64,000 nt of DNA from Nonomuraea africana (lineage in GTDB: Bacteria > Actinomycetota > Actinomycetes > Streptosporangiales > Streptosporangiaceae), in assembly GCF_014873535.1 (NCBI RefSeq), contig NZ_JADBEF010000001.1:3844001-3908000 (forward strand). Reading direction: 5' to 3'. Below the pieces are notes generated by a model. The model did no database searches, was not told where the DNA came from, and saw only the letters and a program-made list of their open reading frames with translations. Shown piece after piece: positions 28,347-37,413 of the stretch (position 1 is the first letter of the stretch; each line of letters starts with the position of its first letter). Made by a program: the position numbers and the translations under genes.

Positions 28347-29099
28347 TCAGGCCTCGAGCTTCTCCATGATCTCGTCGGAGACGTCGAAGTTGGCGAAGAC
28401 GTTCTGCACGTCGTCGCTGTCCTCGAGCGCGTCGATGAGCCTGAAGACCTTGCGCGCGCCGTCCTCGTCGAGCGGGACGTTCATCGTCGGCAGGAAGCTC
28501 GACTCGGCCGAGTCGTAGTCGATGCCGGCCTCCTGCAGGGCCTTGCGGACCGGCACCAGGTCACCGGCCTCGGAGACGACCTCGAACGAATCGCCCAGGT
28601 CGTTGACCTCCTCGGCGCCCGCCTCGAGCACCGCGACCAGGACGTCGTCCTCGGACAGGCCGTTCTTCGGGACGATCACGACGCCCTTGCGGTTGAACAT
28701 GTACGACACCGAGCCGGGGTCGGCCAGCGAGCCGCCGTTGCGCGTCAGCGCGACGCGCACCTCGGAGGCGGCGCGGTTGCGGTTGTCGGTGAGGCACTCG
28801 ATGAGCACCGCGACGCCGCCGGGCGCGTAGCCCTCGTACATGATGGTCTGCCAGTCGGCGCCGCCGGCCTCGAGGCCGCCGCCGCGCTTGCGGGCCCGCT
28901 CGATGTTGTCGTTGGGCACGGAGTTCTTCTTCGCCTTGAAGATGGCGTCGAAGAGGGTGGGGTTGGCATCCGGATCAGGGCCACCGGTCCTGGCCGCCAC
29001 CTCGATGTTCTTGATGAGCTTCGCGAACAGCTTGCCGCGCTTGGCGTCGAGTGCGGCCTTCTTATGCTTCGTCGTCGCCCATTTGGAGTGGCCGGACAT
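28347..29099 (-). CDS. yebC: YebC/PmpR family protein
   Basis: A 250-residue protein that begins [22 protein letters not shown], the family signature (first part shown). It continues with the internal [33 protein letters not shown] and [19 protein letters not shown]. YebC proteins are classed as DNA-binding regulators; more recent work links some to translation of difficult motifs. It follows pdxT by 3 nt on the same strand, matching the conserved pdxS-pdxT-yebC-ruvC series. Confidence 0.95.
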   Translation of the reverse strand: MSGHSKWATTKHKKAALDAKRGKLFAKLIKNIEVAARTGGPDPDANPTLFDAIFKAKKNSVPNDNIERARKRGGGLEAGGADWQTIMYEGYAPGGVAVLIECLTDNRNRAASEVRVALTRNGGSLADPGSVSYMFNRKGVVIVPKNGLSEDDVLVAVLEAGAEEVNDLGDSFEVVSEAGDLVPVRKALQEAGIDYDSAESSFLPTMNVPLDEDGARKVFRLIDALEDSDDVQNVFANFDVSDEIMEKLEA

Positions 29100-29102
29100 T
29101 AC

Positions 29103-29681
29103 CTAGAGCTCCCTCACCATGTTTACGAAGTATTCGTGCACGCGAGTGTCCCCGGTCAGCTCGGGGTGGAACGATGTCGCGAGCAGCGGCCCCTGGCGGA
29201 CCGCGACGATCCTATCGCCAGGCGGCGCGGTGGCCAGAACCTCGACCTCGGAACCCACCGATTCCACCCATGGCGCGCGGATGAAGACGGCGTGCACAGG
29301 GGCGCCGGCGAAGGACAGATCGGACTCGAAGGAGTCGACCTGACGGCCGAAGGCGTTGCGCCGCACGACCATGTCGATGCCGCCGATCGTCTGCTGGCCG
29401 TCGATCCCGTCCTGGATCCGGTCGGCCAGCATGATCATGCCCGCGCAGGAGCCGTAGGCGGGCATGCCCTCCTTGATCCGGATGCGCAGCGGCTCGAGCA
29501 TCTCGAAGATCTCGGCGAGCTTCCACATCGTGGTGGACTCCCCGCCGGGGATGACCAGCCCGTCCACGGCCTCGAGTTCGGCGGGCCTGCGCACTGCCGT
29601 CGCCTTCGCGCCCGCCTCCTCCAGCATGTGGACGTGCTCACGCACGTCTCCCTGGAGCGCGAGTACACCGATCTTGGGCAC
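29103..29681 (-). CDS. pdxT: PLP synthase glutaminase subunit PdxT
   Basis: A 192-residue class I glutaminase that supplies ammonia to PdxS for pyridoxal 5'-phosphate synthesis. It shows [13 protein letters not shown] at the start, [13 protein letters not shown], the nucleophilic Cys in [11 protein letters not shown] (near 79) and the catalytic His-Glu in [16 protein letters not shown]. The GTG at 29681 has AAGGAAGG upstream. Unusually it is separated from pdxS by about 3 kb carrying a nuclease-like gene and phoD. Confidence 0.96.
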   Translation of the reverse strand: MPKIGVLALQGDVREHVHMLEEAGAKATAVRRPAELEAVDGLVIPGGESTTMWKLAEIFEMLEPLRIRIKEGMPAYGSCAGMIMLADRIQDGIDGQQTIGGIDMVVRRNAFGRQVDSFESDLSFAGAPVHAVFIRAPWVESVGSEVEVLATAPPGDRIVAVRQGPLLATSFHPELTGDTRVHEYFVNMVREL

Positions 29682-29745
29682 GGTCGTCCTTCCTTAGTGG
29701 TCCGGGTTTCGCCTAGATTCAACACCAGTGCGGCCCGTCCTCTTC

Positions 29746-30498
29746 CTATCGGGCCACCCTGACGGCCATCGGCAGGTGGTCGGAGCCCTTGGCTCCCTTG
29801 TCGACCCAGCACCGCAGCACGCGACCCTTCGGCGCGAAAAGATAGTCGATCTTGCGCTTCTTCACGTAGGTCCAGCGCATCCGCGGATCGCACTCGTCGT
29901 AGGACTTGTAGGCGGCGACCCTGCCGGGCGTGAGGTTCAGGTCGCCGCCGAAGACGCTGATGTAACCGGCCTTCGGCGCGGCCGCCATCAACTGCCTCAC
30001 CTGCCGGTGCCGGTACGGCGCGCCGCGCTGCGCGTCGTCGTTGGCCATCCCGGACGACAGGTGGGTGCCGCAGGCGCGCACCTTCACGGCGGGGATCGTC
30101 GCGCACAGCGCCGCGCGCCTGGCGAACCAGGGCGGGGAGGTCAGCGGCACGGTCTCGAAGGCGGCCGCGTGGTCGGCGACCGCCACCGTGACGCTCTGCG
30201 CGCCGCGCGGGCGGCCGTTCCTGTCGGGATGGCAGTCGTACGGCCTGCCCTCCGCCGTCTGCAGGCCCCATGATCTGACGGTCCAGCTCCGGCCCGTGCG
30301 CCATTCGAGCCACTGCTCGAGCGTGCCCGTCGCGCCGGTGCAGAACTCCTGAAGGAAGATCACGTCGGGGTTGCCGAGGAGGTGGTCGGTGATGTGCCAC
30401 GCCAGCTCCTGATCGCTCTTGCGGTACAGCTCGCAGGCCGCGTTGGTGCCCGTGCACACGTTCCAGGTCATCACCGTGATGACGGCTTGGTCCAGCAT
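29746..30498 (-). CDS. Endonuclease/exonuclease/phosphatase (EEP) family hydrolase
   Basis: A 250-residue metal-dependent phosphodiesterase fold. Hallmarks: MTWNVCTGTN near residue 10, IFLQEFCTG with the metal-binding Glu near 50, GTHLSSGM near 145, FGGDLNLTPG near 185 and the terminal KGSDHLPM. The EEP fold covers DNases, sphingomyelinases and inositol phosphatases, so the substrate is open. The N terminus has no clear signal peptide, suggesting a cytoplasmic protein. An in-frame stop just before ATG 30498 fixes the start; AGGAGG lies about 16 nt upstream, unusually far. It sits between phoD and pdxT. Confidence 0.82.
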   Translation of the reverse strand: MLDQAVITVMTWNVCTGTNAACELYRKSDQELAWHITDHLLGNPDVIFLQEFCTGATGTLEQWLEWRTGRSWTVRSWGLQTAEGRPYDCHPDRNGRPRGAQSVTVAVADHAAAFETVPLTSPPWFARRAALCATIPAVKVRACGTHLSSGMANDDAQRGAPYRHRQVRQLMAAAPKAGYISVFGGDLNLTPGRVAAYKSYDECDPRMRWTYVKKRKIDYLFAPKGRVLRCWVDKGAKGSDHLPMAVRVAR

Positions 30499-30591
30499 GA
30501 TCCGTTATGCAACCACCTCCTGGAAGGTGTCGTCCACGTCCACGCGCGCGATGGCACGAAGATGGTGGCGCCTGCCGTACAGGGGGTGGAG

Positions 30592-30741
30592 GCGGCGCTC
30601 TCCCAAGAGAACGCCGCTTTCCCCCTGTCGACGGCTGGGGTTCTTTGTGGAGGAGGGGGGCGGAGCTCTCCCGAGAGAGCGGCACTTCCCGCCCGCCGGT
30701 GGCAGGGGAACGGGGCGGCGTCTCCCGGGAGAGCGCCGCCC
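30592..30741. repeat. Three CTCTCC-n-GAGAG hairpins downstream of phoD
   Basis: Three hairpin-forming elements lie at about 30592-30617, 30660-30683 and 30713-30741. Each has a core like CTCTCCC-GAGAG; the first and third are flanked by GGCGGCG/CGCCGCC arms. The third is an almost perfect 29-bp palindrome centred on TCTCCCGGGAGA. They follow the phoD stop and may end its transcript, but the same core recurs at 32641-32723. Confidence 0.75.
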
Positions 30742-30754
30742 ACCTCGCCGGGTG

Positions 30755-32452
30755 TTACGGGCGTTCGGTTTCCAGACGGACGGTGTCCTCGACGGTGATG
30801 TCGGGGACGGCCATGATCGACGGGTCGAGGGGCCTCAGGTAGGTCTGCTGGACGCCCGGCACCCTGTCCTCCACGACGAAGGTGGCCTTGGTGTGCACCG
30901 CGGCGCCCGGGGTCTGCACCTGCGGCACCACCCTGAAGTCGGCCGTCATCAACTCCTTCTCGATCTTCGTCAGCACGTAACCCCGCTGGTTGTTGTAGAA
31001 CTTCAGATGCGGGTTGATCTTCAGGAACGGGTGCTTGGCCGGGTCGGAGTCCGCACCGTTCCCGCCGGTGCTGATGGAGGTGGCCACCAGCTCCGAGCCG
31101 ACCGACGGCCCCGTCGGGTCGTCGTAGTTCAGCTTCAGGTCGCTGGCCCAGTGCGCGTGCACGTCGCCGGTCAGCACGACGGGGTTGCGGACGCCCGCGT
31201 CGACCCAGCCCTGGGTGATGCGCTGGCGGGAGGCGACGTAGCCGTCCCACGCGTCCTGGCTGGTGATCTTCGCAGGGCCCGCGTTGTTGTCGCGCTGGGC
31301 GAAGAAGACCTGCTGGCCGATGATGTCCCACTGCGCGCGCGAGTGGCGGAAGCCGTCCAGCAGCCACGCCTCCTGCTCGGCGCCGGTGATCGAGCGCGCC
31401 GGGTCCACCGCGGCGGGACAGTCCCTGTACCCGTCGCCGCAGCCCTGGTCGTCGCGGTACTGCCGGGTGTCGAGCATGTGGAAGGTGGCCATGCGGCCCC
31501 ACCGGATCCGCCGGTAGAGCTGCATGTCGATTCCCCGCGGGATGGAGGTACGGCGCAGCGGCATGTTCTCGTAGTAGGCGCGGAAGGCGGCCTCGCGGCG
31601 CTGGAGGAAGTTCGGCTGCGGGATCTCCGGCTTCTCCGGCACCTCGTCGGCCCAGTTGTTGTCGATCTCGTGGTCGTCCCACACCACCAGCCAGGGAGCG
31701 GCGGCGTGCGCGGCCTGCAGGTCGGGGTCGGCCTTGTACTGCGCGTGGCGCTGGCGGTAGTTGGCCAGCGTCTCGGTCTCGGGGCCGTCGTGGTGGCGGA
31801 CGTTGCCGCCGGGGATGGTGTAGGTGTTCTTGGTGTACTCGTACTGGTAGTCGCCCAGGTGCAGGATCAGGTCGGGGTGCTCCTCGGCCAGGCGGCGGTA
31901 GCTGGTGAAGTAGCCGTGCTCGTACTGCGCGCACGAGACGAACGCCATCGCCAGCGCCCCGCCGTACGCCAGGGGGTGCGGGGCGGTGCGGGCGCGGCCC
32001 ACCGGGGAGACGTAGGGGCCGACGCGGAAGCGGTACCAGTACTCCCTGTCGGAGGAGAGGTTCTCGACTTCGACGTGCACGCTGTGCCCCCATTCGGGAG
32101 CGGCCGTCGCCACGCCGGCGCGGACCACCCTGCGGCAGCTTTCGTCCGCGTACACCTGCCACAGGACGGGGAAGGGGCGCTGCGGCATGCCGCCCATGCC
32201 GTCCTCGGCCAGAGGCTGCTGGGCCAGGCGGGTCCAGAGCACGAAGCCGCCGTGGTCGGGGTCGCCCGAGGCCACGCCGAGGGTGAACGGGTCGGAGCGC
32301 AGTCCGCGAGAGGCCAGCGTGGCCGCGCTCTCGGCGGAGGGGTCGGCGGCGGGGTCGGTCAGCGGGTCGGCGGCGGCGACGGCGGGCAGCGCGGCGGTGG
32401 CCCCCGCGGCTAACCCGGTGACGAGGAAGGAGCGGCGGTTGAGCTTGGACAC
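30755..32452 (-). CDS. phoD: PhoD-family alkaline phosphatase/phosphodiesterase, Tat-exported
   Basis: A 565-residue secreted phosphatase. The N terminus has a Tat signal (NRRSFLVTGLAAG, residues 4-16) ending in AAADP. A Fn3-like N domain (FTLGVASGDPDHGGFVLWTR) precedes the metallophosphatase core with FVSCAQYEHG, LHLGDYQYEY, VWDDHEIDNNW and LTGDVHAHW, the metal ligands of PhoD. It scavenges phosphate from phosphodiesters outside the cell. The GTG at 32452 has GGGAG 5 nt upstream. PhoD genes are usually under PhoR-PhoP; I could not identify a convincing PHO box. Its position between pdxS and pdxT is atypical. Confidence 0.93.
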   Translation of the reverse strand: MSKLNRRSFLVTGLAAGATAALPAVAAADPLTDPAADPSAESAATLASRGLRSDPFTLGVASGDPDHGGFVLWTRLAQQPLAEDGMGGMPQRPFPVLWQVYADESCRRVVRAGVATAAPEWGHSVHVEVENLSSDREYWYRFRVGPYVSPVGRARTAPHPLAYGGALAMAFVSCAQYEHGYFTSYRRLAEEHPDLILHLGDYQYEYTKNTYTIPGGNVRHHDGPETETLANYRQRHAQYKADPDLQAAHAAAPWLVVWDDHEIDNNWADEVPEKPEIPQPNFLQRREAAFRAYYENMPLRRTSIPRGIDMQLYRRIRWGRMATFHMLDTRQYRDDQGCGDGYRDCPAAVDPARSITGAEQEAWLLDGFRHSRAQWDIIGQQVFFAQRDNNAGPAKITSQDAWDGYVASRQRITQGWVDAGVRNPVVLTGDVHAHWASDLKLNYDDPTGPSVGSELVATSISTGGNGADSDPAKHPFLKINPHLKFYNNQRGYVLTKIEKELMTADFRVVPQVQTPGAAVHTKATFVVEDRVPGVQQTYLRPLDPSIMAVPDITVEDTVRLETERP

Positions 32453-32539
32453 GGGTGCTCCCAAGGCGATCAAGGGCGGGACGCCCGTAGCCTTGCCCAA
32501 GATCGTGACTCGCCGGTTAACACCACCTGTCACACAAAT

Positions 32540-32559
32540 GGCGGTTTTTACCAACCGCC
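32540..32559. promoter_or_regulatory. Inverted repeat upstream of phoD
   Basis: GGCGGTT (32540-32546) and AACCGCC (32553-32559) form a perfect 7-bp inverted repeat with a 6-nt spacer, about 90 nt before the phoD start. It may be an operator. The adjacent GTTAACACC (from 32516) is only loosely like a PhoP half site. Confidence 0.35.
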
Positions 32560-32640
32560 CCGCTATTCACGGAAATTTCCTCCGCGTACCACTCCGGCCC
32601 GCGTCACCACCCAGAAGAACCGCTCGATATCACCCGGCGC

Positions 32641-32723
32641 CGCTCCGCGAGAGCGCTTGCTCATGGAGAAGCCGCTCTCCACGAGAGGGAGCGCTCGCGG
32701 AGAAGCCGCTCTCCGCGAGAGGG
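32641..32723. repeat. Direct and inverted repeats with CTCTCC-n-GAGAG core
   Basis: A 25-bp unit beginning GGAGAAGCCGCTCTCC and ending CGAGAGGG occurs at 32665-32689 and 32699-32723 with a single difference. Each unit contains its own hairpin (CTCTC-3 nt-GAGAG). A related shorter palindrome lies at 32641-32655. Confidence 0.8.
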
Positions 32724-32753
32724 CGTGTTCTGCGGGAGGAGGTGACGAGGGCA

Positions 32754-32784
32754 CGAAAAAGCGGCACCCCCTCAGGGATGCCGC
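32754..32784 (-). terminator. Terminator of pdxS
   Basis: On the minus strand GCGGCATCCC and GGGGGTGCCGC form a stem followed immediately by TTTTTCG. It begins 17 nt after the pdxS stop, a textbook intrinsic terminator. Confidence 0.88.
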
Positions 32785-32801
32785 CATCTCGCGAAGAAGG
32801 C

Positions 32802-33695
32802 CTACCAGCCGCGCTCGGCCAGGCGGTGCGGCTGCGGGATCTCGTCGACGTTGATGCCGACCATGGCCTCGCCCAGACCACGCGAGACCTTGGCGACGAC
32901 GTCGGGGTCGTCGTGGAAGGTGGTCGCCTTCACGATCGCCGCCGCGCGCTTGGCCGGGTCGCCCGACTTGAAGATGCCGGAGCCGACGAACACGCCCTCG
33001 GCGCCGAGCTGCATCATCATCGCGGCGTCGGCCGGGGTGGCGATGCCGCCGGCGGTGAACAGCACGACGGGCAGCTTGCCGGTCTTGGCGACCTCGGCGA
33101 CCAGCTCGTACGGCGCCTGCAGCTCCTTGGCCGCGACGTAGAGCTCGTCCTCGGGCAGCGAGGCGAGCCGCTTGAGCTCGGCCCTGATCGTGCGCATGTG
33201 GGTCACGGCGTTGGAGACGTCGCCGGTGCCGGCCTCACCCTTGGAGCGGATCATCGCCGCGCCCTCGGTGATGCGGCGCAGCGCCTCGCCCAGGTTCGTC
33301 GCACCGCACACGAACGGCACGGTGAACTGGAACTTGTCGATGTGGTTGGCGTAGTCGGCGGGCGTGAGGACCTCCGACTCGTCGATGTAGTCGACGCCGA
33401 GCGACTGCAGCACCTGCGCCTCGACGAAGTGGCCGATGCGGGCCTTGGCCATGACCGGGATGGAGACGGCGCTGATGATGCCGTCGATCATGTCAGGGTC
33501 GCTCATCCGGGAGACGCCACCCTGCGCGCGGATGTCGGCGGGCACACGCTCCAGGGCCATGACGGCGACCGCCCCGGCGTCCTCGGCGATCTTCGCCTGC
33601 TCGGCGTTGACGACGTCCATGATGACGCCGCCCTTGAGCATCTCGGCCATGCCGCGCTTGACGCGCGCGGTTCCGGTGACGGGGCTGGTAGACAC
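32802..33695 (-). CDS. pdxS: PLP synthase lyase subunit PdxS
   Basis: A 297-residue TIM-barrel enzyme making pyridoxal 5'-phosphate from ribose 5-phosphate, glyceraldehyde 3-phosphate and ammonia. Diagnostic segments: [19 protein letters not shown], the Schiff-base Lys region [15 protein letters not shown], the [15 protein letters not shown] segment with a second Lys later in [10 protein letters not shown], and the phosphate site [13 protein letters not shown]. The GTG at 33695 with GAGGAAG upstream is preferred over longer starts. A terminator directly follows, so it is not co-transcribed with pdxT. Confidence 0.96.
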   Translation of the reverse strand: MSTSPVTGTARVKRGMAEMLKGGVIMDVVNAEQAKIAEDAGAVAVMALERVPADIRAQGGVSRMSDPDMIDGIISAVSIPVMAKARIGHFVEAQVLQSLGVDYIDESEVLTPADYANHIDKFQFTVPFVCGATNLGEALRRITEGAAMIRSKGEAGTGDVSNAVTHMRTIRAELKRLASLPEDELYVAAKELQAPYELVAEVAKTGKLPVVLFTAGGIATPADAAMMMQLGAEGVFVGSGIFKSGDPAKRAAAIVKATTFHDDPDVVAKVSRGLGEAMVGINVDEIPQPHRLAERGW

Positions 33696-33803
33696 GGTCT
33701 TCCTCACAACGGCAGGTCGGTAAGTTCTCAAGCCCATCGTAGGTCCTTAACACCCCGTTTCCCGACACACCACCATGTCAGGGTCGAGCACGGGTTTTGT
33801 ACG

Positions 33804-34811
33804 TTAAGGAATGACGGGCTTACGGCTGGCGAGGGCGACCCAGACCTGACCCGGGGCGAAGTTCATCGGCTCGCCGCTCGCAGTGGTGAACGTCGTGCCC
33901 TTCTCTTCGGATTCCCTCGACCACTTGGCCTTGTAGGCCATGCCGTCGCGCAGCACGATCGCCGAGCCCTTGCCCACCGTGTGGACCAGGGGCGTGTAGC
34001 TCTGGTTCTTGTCATGGAACTCCGAGCGCTCGGTCTTGGTGTACTGGATGACGATCGTCGGCGCGCCCAGCTGCCCGCCCTCGGCGGCCAGGTTCTTCTT
34101 GCCGTCCTGCCAGATCAGCCACTGCTTCTTCGTCTCCGACCAGCCGAAGGTGAAGGTGGCGGCCGGCCACTTGACGGTCCACGTCTTCTTCCGCACGCCG
34201 CCCTCGGCGGGGGCCTCACCGAAGGTGAAGCCGATGTCCCTGGCCTTGCTCGCCTTGGGCGCCTTGGCCAGCAGCTGCTTGGTGTTGGCGAACAGGTTGT
34301 AGGGGGCGAAGCGGCCGGGCTGGCGGAAGAACGCGCCGGGGTTGCGGGTGTCGCCGACGTCGAACAGCGAGGCCTCGGCCACGAACGGCAGCATCTTGGT
34401 CTGCACGCCGGAGTAGGCGAAGGCGGGCTTGCCGAACTGCGGCGTGATGTGCAGGTCGGAGATGCGGGCGCTGCGCACGGGGCCGACCTTGGCGGGGAGC
34501 TTGGAGGAGAAGACCGCCATCAGGCGGGTCAGCCCCGCCTCGACCTGTTCGACGTAGACGATGTCCGCGCTCTTGAGCCCGAGCTGCGGCTTGCCCGCCG
34601 CGGTGTTCTCGATCTTCACCGCCAGCACGGGCTTGAGCTCCTCGTACGGCAGGCCCGTGAACGGGTGCCCCTTCTCCTGCGGTGTCGGGGAGGCGCTGAC
34701 CGTGGCCGCCTGCGGAGCCTTCGAGGGCGTCGCCGCGCCGCCACCGCTTGAGCAGGCTGCGACAGGGCCGAGCACCGCCAGCGTCACCGCGATCATCCGA
34801 GGTATGCGCAC
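33804..34811 (-). CDS. DUF3048 (YerB-like) lipoprotein
   Basis: A 335-residue lipoprotein. The signal peptide ends in the lipobox VAAC (Cys near residue 19), followed by a Ser/Gly/Pro linker and then the DUF3048 domain: FTGLPYEELKPVLAVKIEN, ADIVYVEQVEAGLTRLMAV and RSARISDLHITPQF. A C-terminal domain with MAYKAKWSRES and GQVWVAL completes the two-domain YerB layout. The function is unknown; an envelope location is clear from the lipobox. The GTG at 34811 lies 8 nt after GGAGGAG. It is about 60 nt downstream of the LemA-like gene on the same strand. Confidence 0.88.
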   Translation of the reverse strand: MRIPRMIAVTLAVLGPVAACSSGGGAATPSKAPQAATVSASPTPQEKGHPFTGLPYEELKPVLAVKIENTAAGKPQLGLKSADIVYVEQVEAGLTRLMAVFSSKLPAKVGPVRSARISDLHITPQFGKPAFAYSGVQTKMLPFVAEASLFDVGDTRNPGAFFRQPGRFAPYNLFANTKQLLAKAPKASKARDIGFTFGEAPAEGGVRKKTWTVKWPAATFTFGWSETKKQWLIWQDGKKNLAAEGGQLGAPTIVIQYTKTERSEFHDKNQSYTPLVHTVGKGSAIVLRDGMAYKAKWSRESEEKGTTFTTASGEPMNFAPGQVWVALASRKPVIP

Positions 34812-34874
34812 CCTGCCAACTCCTCCGTTTGACCAAGAAAACGGAAGGAAGCTTACCGGTCTCCCCAAATCGGG

Positions 34875-35417
34875 TCATTCGGTTGCCATGGTCTCCGGCG
34901 GATTGTCATCAATCTCAAAGAATTGCGGGAACTCGGTGCGTCCGGCCAGGCGGAGGGTGCGGGCCAGCCAGCGGCGCTGGGCGGTGCGGGTGGCGCCGAC
35001 CGCGTTGTTGAAGAAACTACGGGCGTAGACGACCTTGGCGACGGCGGCGTCGAGCTCCTCGAGCAGGGCCCGGCCGCCCGGCGACTCGCCGAGCTTCTCC
35101 CTGAAGCGCTCCTGGTCGACGGCCGCGCGCAACGCCCTGGACAGGTCGCTCTCGGCGTGCTCGCGTTCGTCGGGGCCCGCCGTACGGGCCTCGTGGGCGG
35201 CGGCGGCCAGGACCAGCGAGGTGGCCGGGTCGAGCAGGCGCGAGCCGGCGAGCTCGAGGACCACCGCCGACCGCCGGACGAGGGCGACGTCGAGGGCTTC
35301 GCGGGCCAGCTCGAGCCTGATGTGCAGGCGGTCGAGACGGCCGGCCCGCCAGGAGACGTAGACGGCGGCGAGCACCACGAGGATGCCCACGATGAGAACG
35401 ATGACGGTGGTGCTCAT
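34875..35417 (-). CDS. Membrane-anchored LemA-like protein
   Basis: A 180-residue protein with one N-terminal transmembrane segment (TVIVLIVGILVVLAAVYVSW). A helical domain follows whose end, ARSFFNNAVGATRTAQRRW then EFPQFFEIDD, recalls the LemA C-terminal pattern. The middle is helical and charge-rich (about residues 30-130). The relationship to LemA is by pattern only. Its ATG overlaps the pimA stop by 4 nt, placing it at the end of the pgsA-acyltransferase-pimA operon, which suggests an envelope role. Other actinobacteria carry a gene of this kind at this place. Confidence 0.7.
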   Translation of the reverse strand: MSTTVIVLIVGILVVLAAVYVSWRAGRLDRLHIRLELAREALDVALVRRSAVVLELAGSRLLDPATSLVLAAAAHEARTAGPDEREHAESDLSRALRAAVDQERFREKLGESPGGRALLEELDAAVAKVVYARSFFNNAVGATRTAQRRWLARTLRLAGRTEFPQFFEIDDNPPETMATE

Positions 35418-36520
35418 GCGAGGGAGTCTTCCTCCACCCGGCCGGCGCTGGCCGTGACGGTCTCGTAGACGCGTACGACGTCGCGGGCCACCGTCGACCA
35501 GTCGTACTTGCGGACGGCCACCCGCGCCTCGTCCGACAGCTTGGCCCTGCGTTCGGGATCGTCGAGCAGGCCGCGGGCCTCGCGGGCGAGCGCGGCGGCG
35601 TCGCCGTTGGCGAACAGCGCGCCGGCCTGGCCCTCGCCGAGCACCCTGCGGAAGGCGGGGATGTCGCTGGCCAGGACGGTCGCCCCGGCCGACATCGCCT
35701 CGGCCAGCACGATGCCGAAGCTCTCGCCGCCGGTGTTGGGCGCGACGAAGACGTCGACGGAGTGGTAGGCGCGGATCTTGTCCGCTTCGCTGACCATGCC
35801 GAGCAGCGTGACCCTGTCGCGGATCGACTTGGGGATCTTGACCTCGCCCGGGCCGGCGATCAGCAGCCTGGCCCCGGGGATCAGCTCCATCGCCTCGAGC
35901 AGCACGGGCAGCCCCTTGCGCGGCTCGTCCATACGGCCGAGGAAGCCGAGTGTCCGGCCGTCGGGGCCGAAGCCCTCCAGCGGCTCGGCCTCGGTGTAGC
36001 GGCTGACCGTCACCCCGTTGGGGATCAGCACGGTGTCGCCGCCGAACTGCTCGACCAGGCTCTTGCGCGCGGCGTCGGAGACGGCGATGCGCCCGCTCAG
36101 CTTCTCCAGCGCGCTGCGCAGCATCGGCTCGGCGATCGCGATCGCCCGTGAGCGGTTGAAGGAGGCGTGGAAGGTCGCCACGATCGGCCCCCTGGCCGCC
36201 CAGCAGGCCAGCACGCCCAGGCTGGGCACCAGCGGCTCGTGGATGTGGAGCACGTCGAAGCCGCCCTCGCGGATCCAGCGCCGCACCCGCGCGGCCGAGA
36301 TGAACCCGAACGACATCCTGGCCACCGACCCGTTGTACGGCACCGGCACCGCCCGGCCCGCCCCCGTCACGTAGGGCGGCAGCTCGGCGTCGTCGCCGGC
36401 GGGGGCGATGACCGACACCTGGTGACCCTGCGCGATGAGCGCCTGCGCCAGGTCGTCGATGTGCTGCTTCACCCCGCCGGGCACGTCCCACGAGTAGGGA
36501 CAGACGATGCCGACGTTCAC
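35414..36520 (-). CDS. pimA: Phosphatidylinositol mannosyltransferase PimA, GT4
   Basis: A 368-residue membrane-associated GT-B glycosyltransferase that adds the first mannose from GDP-Man to phosphatidylinositol. The start VNVGIVCPYSWDVPGGVKQH contains the N-terminal glycine loop. Also seen: ATFHASFNRSRA, GFLGRMDEPRKGL, and the donor-site EX7E motif in PNTGGESFGIVLAEAM. The GTG start overlaps the acyltransferase stop by 4 nt. The pgsA-acyltransferase-pimA order matches mycobacterial PIM genes, which supports the specific name. Confidence 0.93.
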   Translation of the reverse strand: MNVGIVCPYSWDVPGGVKQHIDDLAQALIAQGHQVSVIAPAGDDAELPPYVTGAGRAVPVPYNGSVARMSFGFISAARVRRWIREGGFDVLHIHEPLVPSLGVLACWAARGPIVATFHASFNRSRAIAIAEPMLRSALEKLSGRIAVSDAARKSLVEQFGGDTVLIPNGVTVSRYTEAEPLEGFGPDGRTLGFLGRMDEPRKGLPVLLEAMELIPGARLLIAGPGEVKIPKSIRDRVTLLGMVSEADKIRAYHSVDVFVAPNTGGESFGIVLAEAMSAGATVLASDIPAFRRVLGEGQAGALFANGDAAALAREARGLLDDPERRAKLSDEARVAVRKYDWSTVARDVVRVYETVTASAGRVEEDSLA

Positions 36521-37413
36521 TTCGGGTCCTCCAGCCACAGCCGCTGCAGCATGTGCCAGTCTTCGGGGTGCTCGGCGATGCCCTTCTCGAAGACCGTCAC
36601 CAGGCTCTGCGCCACCGCGGCGGTGCGCTGCTGGATCGTGCCCTCGGCCGGGACCTGGACCTCCTCGTGGATGTGCAGCCCCCAGTCGTCGCCCTCGAAC
36701 CAGAGGATCGCCGGCAGCAGCGCCGCGCCCGTCTTGACCGCCAGCAGCGCGGGACCGACGGGCACCTTGGTGGTGGCGCCGAAGAACTCCACCTCGACGC
36801 CGTTCTTGGTCAGGTCGCGCTCGGCGGGCAGGCAGACGATGCCGCCCTTGCGCACGCGCTGGGCCAGGGTGCCGAAGTTGTGCCCGTCGCCGCCGGTCAG
36901 CGGCAGGACCTCCATGCCCAGGCTCTCGCGGAAGGCGACGTAGCGGCGGTAGAGCGACTCGGGCTTGAGCCGTTCGGCCACCGTGGTGAAGCTGTGGCCG
37001 CTGCCCGTCAGCCACGCGCCCGACTGGTCCCAGTTGCCCATGTGCGGCAGCGCCAGCACGACGCCCCTGCCGGCCGCCACCGTGTCGAAGATGTGCTCGG
37101 CGCCCGTCACGTGCGTGCGCCTGACGACCTCCGCGCGGTCCATCTTCGGCAGCAGGAAGATCTCGTGGAAGTAGCGCAGGTAGGAGCGCATGCCGGCGCG
37201 GCTGAGCGCGCGCAGTTCGGCGCTGTCCTCGGCCAGGCCGGTGACCCTGGCCAGGTTGTGCTCGAGACGGCGCACGCTCCTGCCCCGCCTGCGCCACGCC
37301 CGGTCGGCCACGGCGCGGAACGCGGCCGCGGTGAGCTTCTTCGGCAGGTACGGCAGCAGCGTCCAGCCGGCCGCGAACCCGGCGGCCACGGCGCGGTCCT
37401 GAAGGGAGGTCAT
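36517..37413 (-). CDS. Phosphatidylinositol mannoside acyltransferase
   Basis: A 298-residue lysophospholipid-acyltransferase-superfamily enzyme that acylates the mannose of PIM1/PIM2. The catalytic H-x4-D motif is in ALPHMGNWDQSG (about residues 122-133). FHEIFLLPKM near 83 and ERLKPESLYRRYV near 148 are family-typical, as is PAERDLTKNGVEVEFFG. It is translationally coupled at both ends: its start overlaps the pgsA stop and its stop overlaps the pimA start, each by 4 nt. Confidence 0.92.
   Translation of the reverse strand: MTSLQDRAVAAGFAAGWTLLPYLPKKLTAAAFRAVADRAWRRRGRSVRRLEHNLARVTGLAEDSAELRALSRAGMRSYLRYFHEIFLLPKMDRAEVVRRTHVTGAEHIFDTVAAGRGVVLALPHMGNWDQSGAWLTGSGHSFTTVAERLKPESLYRRYVAFRESLGMEVLPLTGGDGHNFGTLAQRVRKGGIVCLPAERDLTKNGVEVEFFGATTKVPVGPALLAVKTGAALLPAILWFEGDDWGLHIHEEVQVPAEGTIQQRTAAVAQSLVTVFEKGIAEHPEDWHMLQRLWLEDPK

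Larger units (their letters stand above)
32453..32801. other. 349-bp region between pdxS and phoD
   Basis: This gap holds no gene I can support. From right to left it contains the pdxS terminator, a block of CTCTCC-n-GAGAG hairpins, then a more A/T-rich stretch (32500-32580) with a 7-bp inverted repeat that is probably the phoD promoter/operator zone. Confidence 0.6.

Noticed and set aside
32500..32560. PHO box upstream of phoD
   Set aside because: GTTAACA and TGTCACA are loosely similar to PhoP half sites, but spacing and matches are poor; only the separate inverted repeat is reported.
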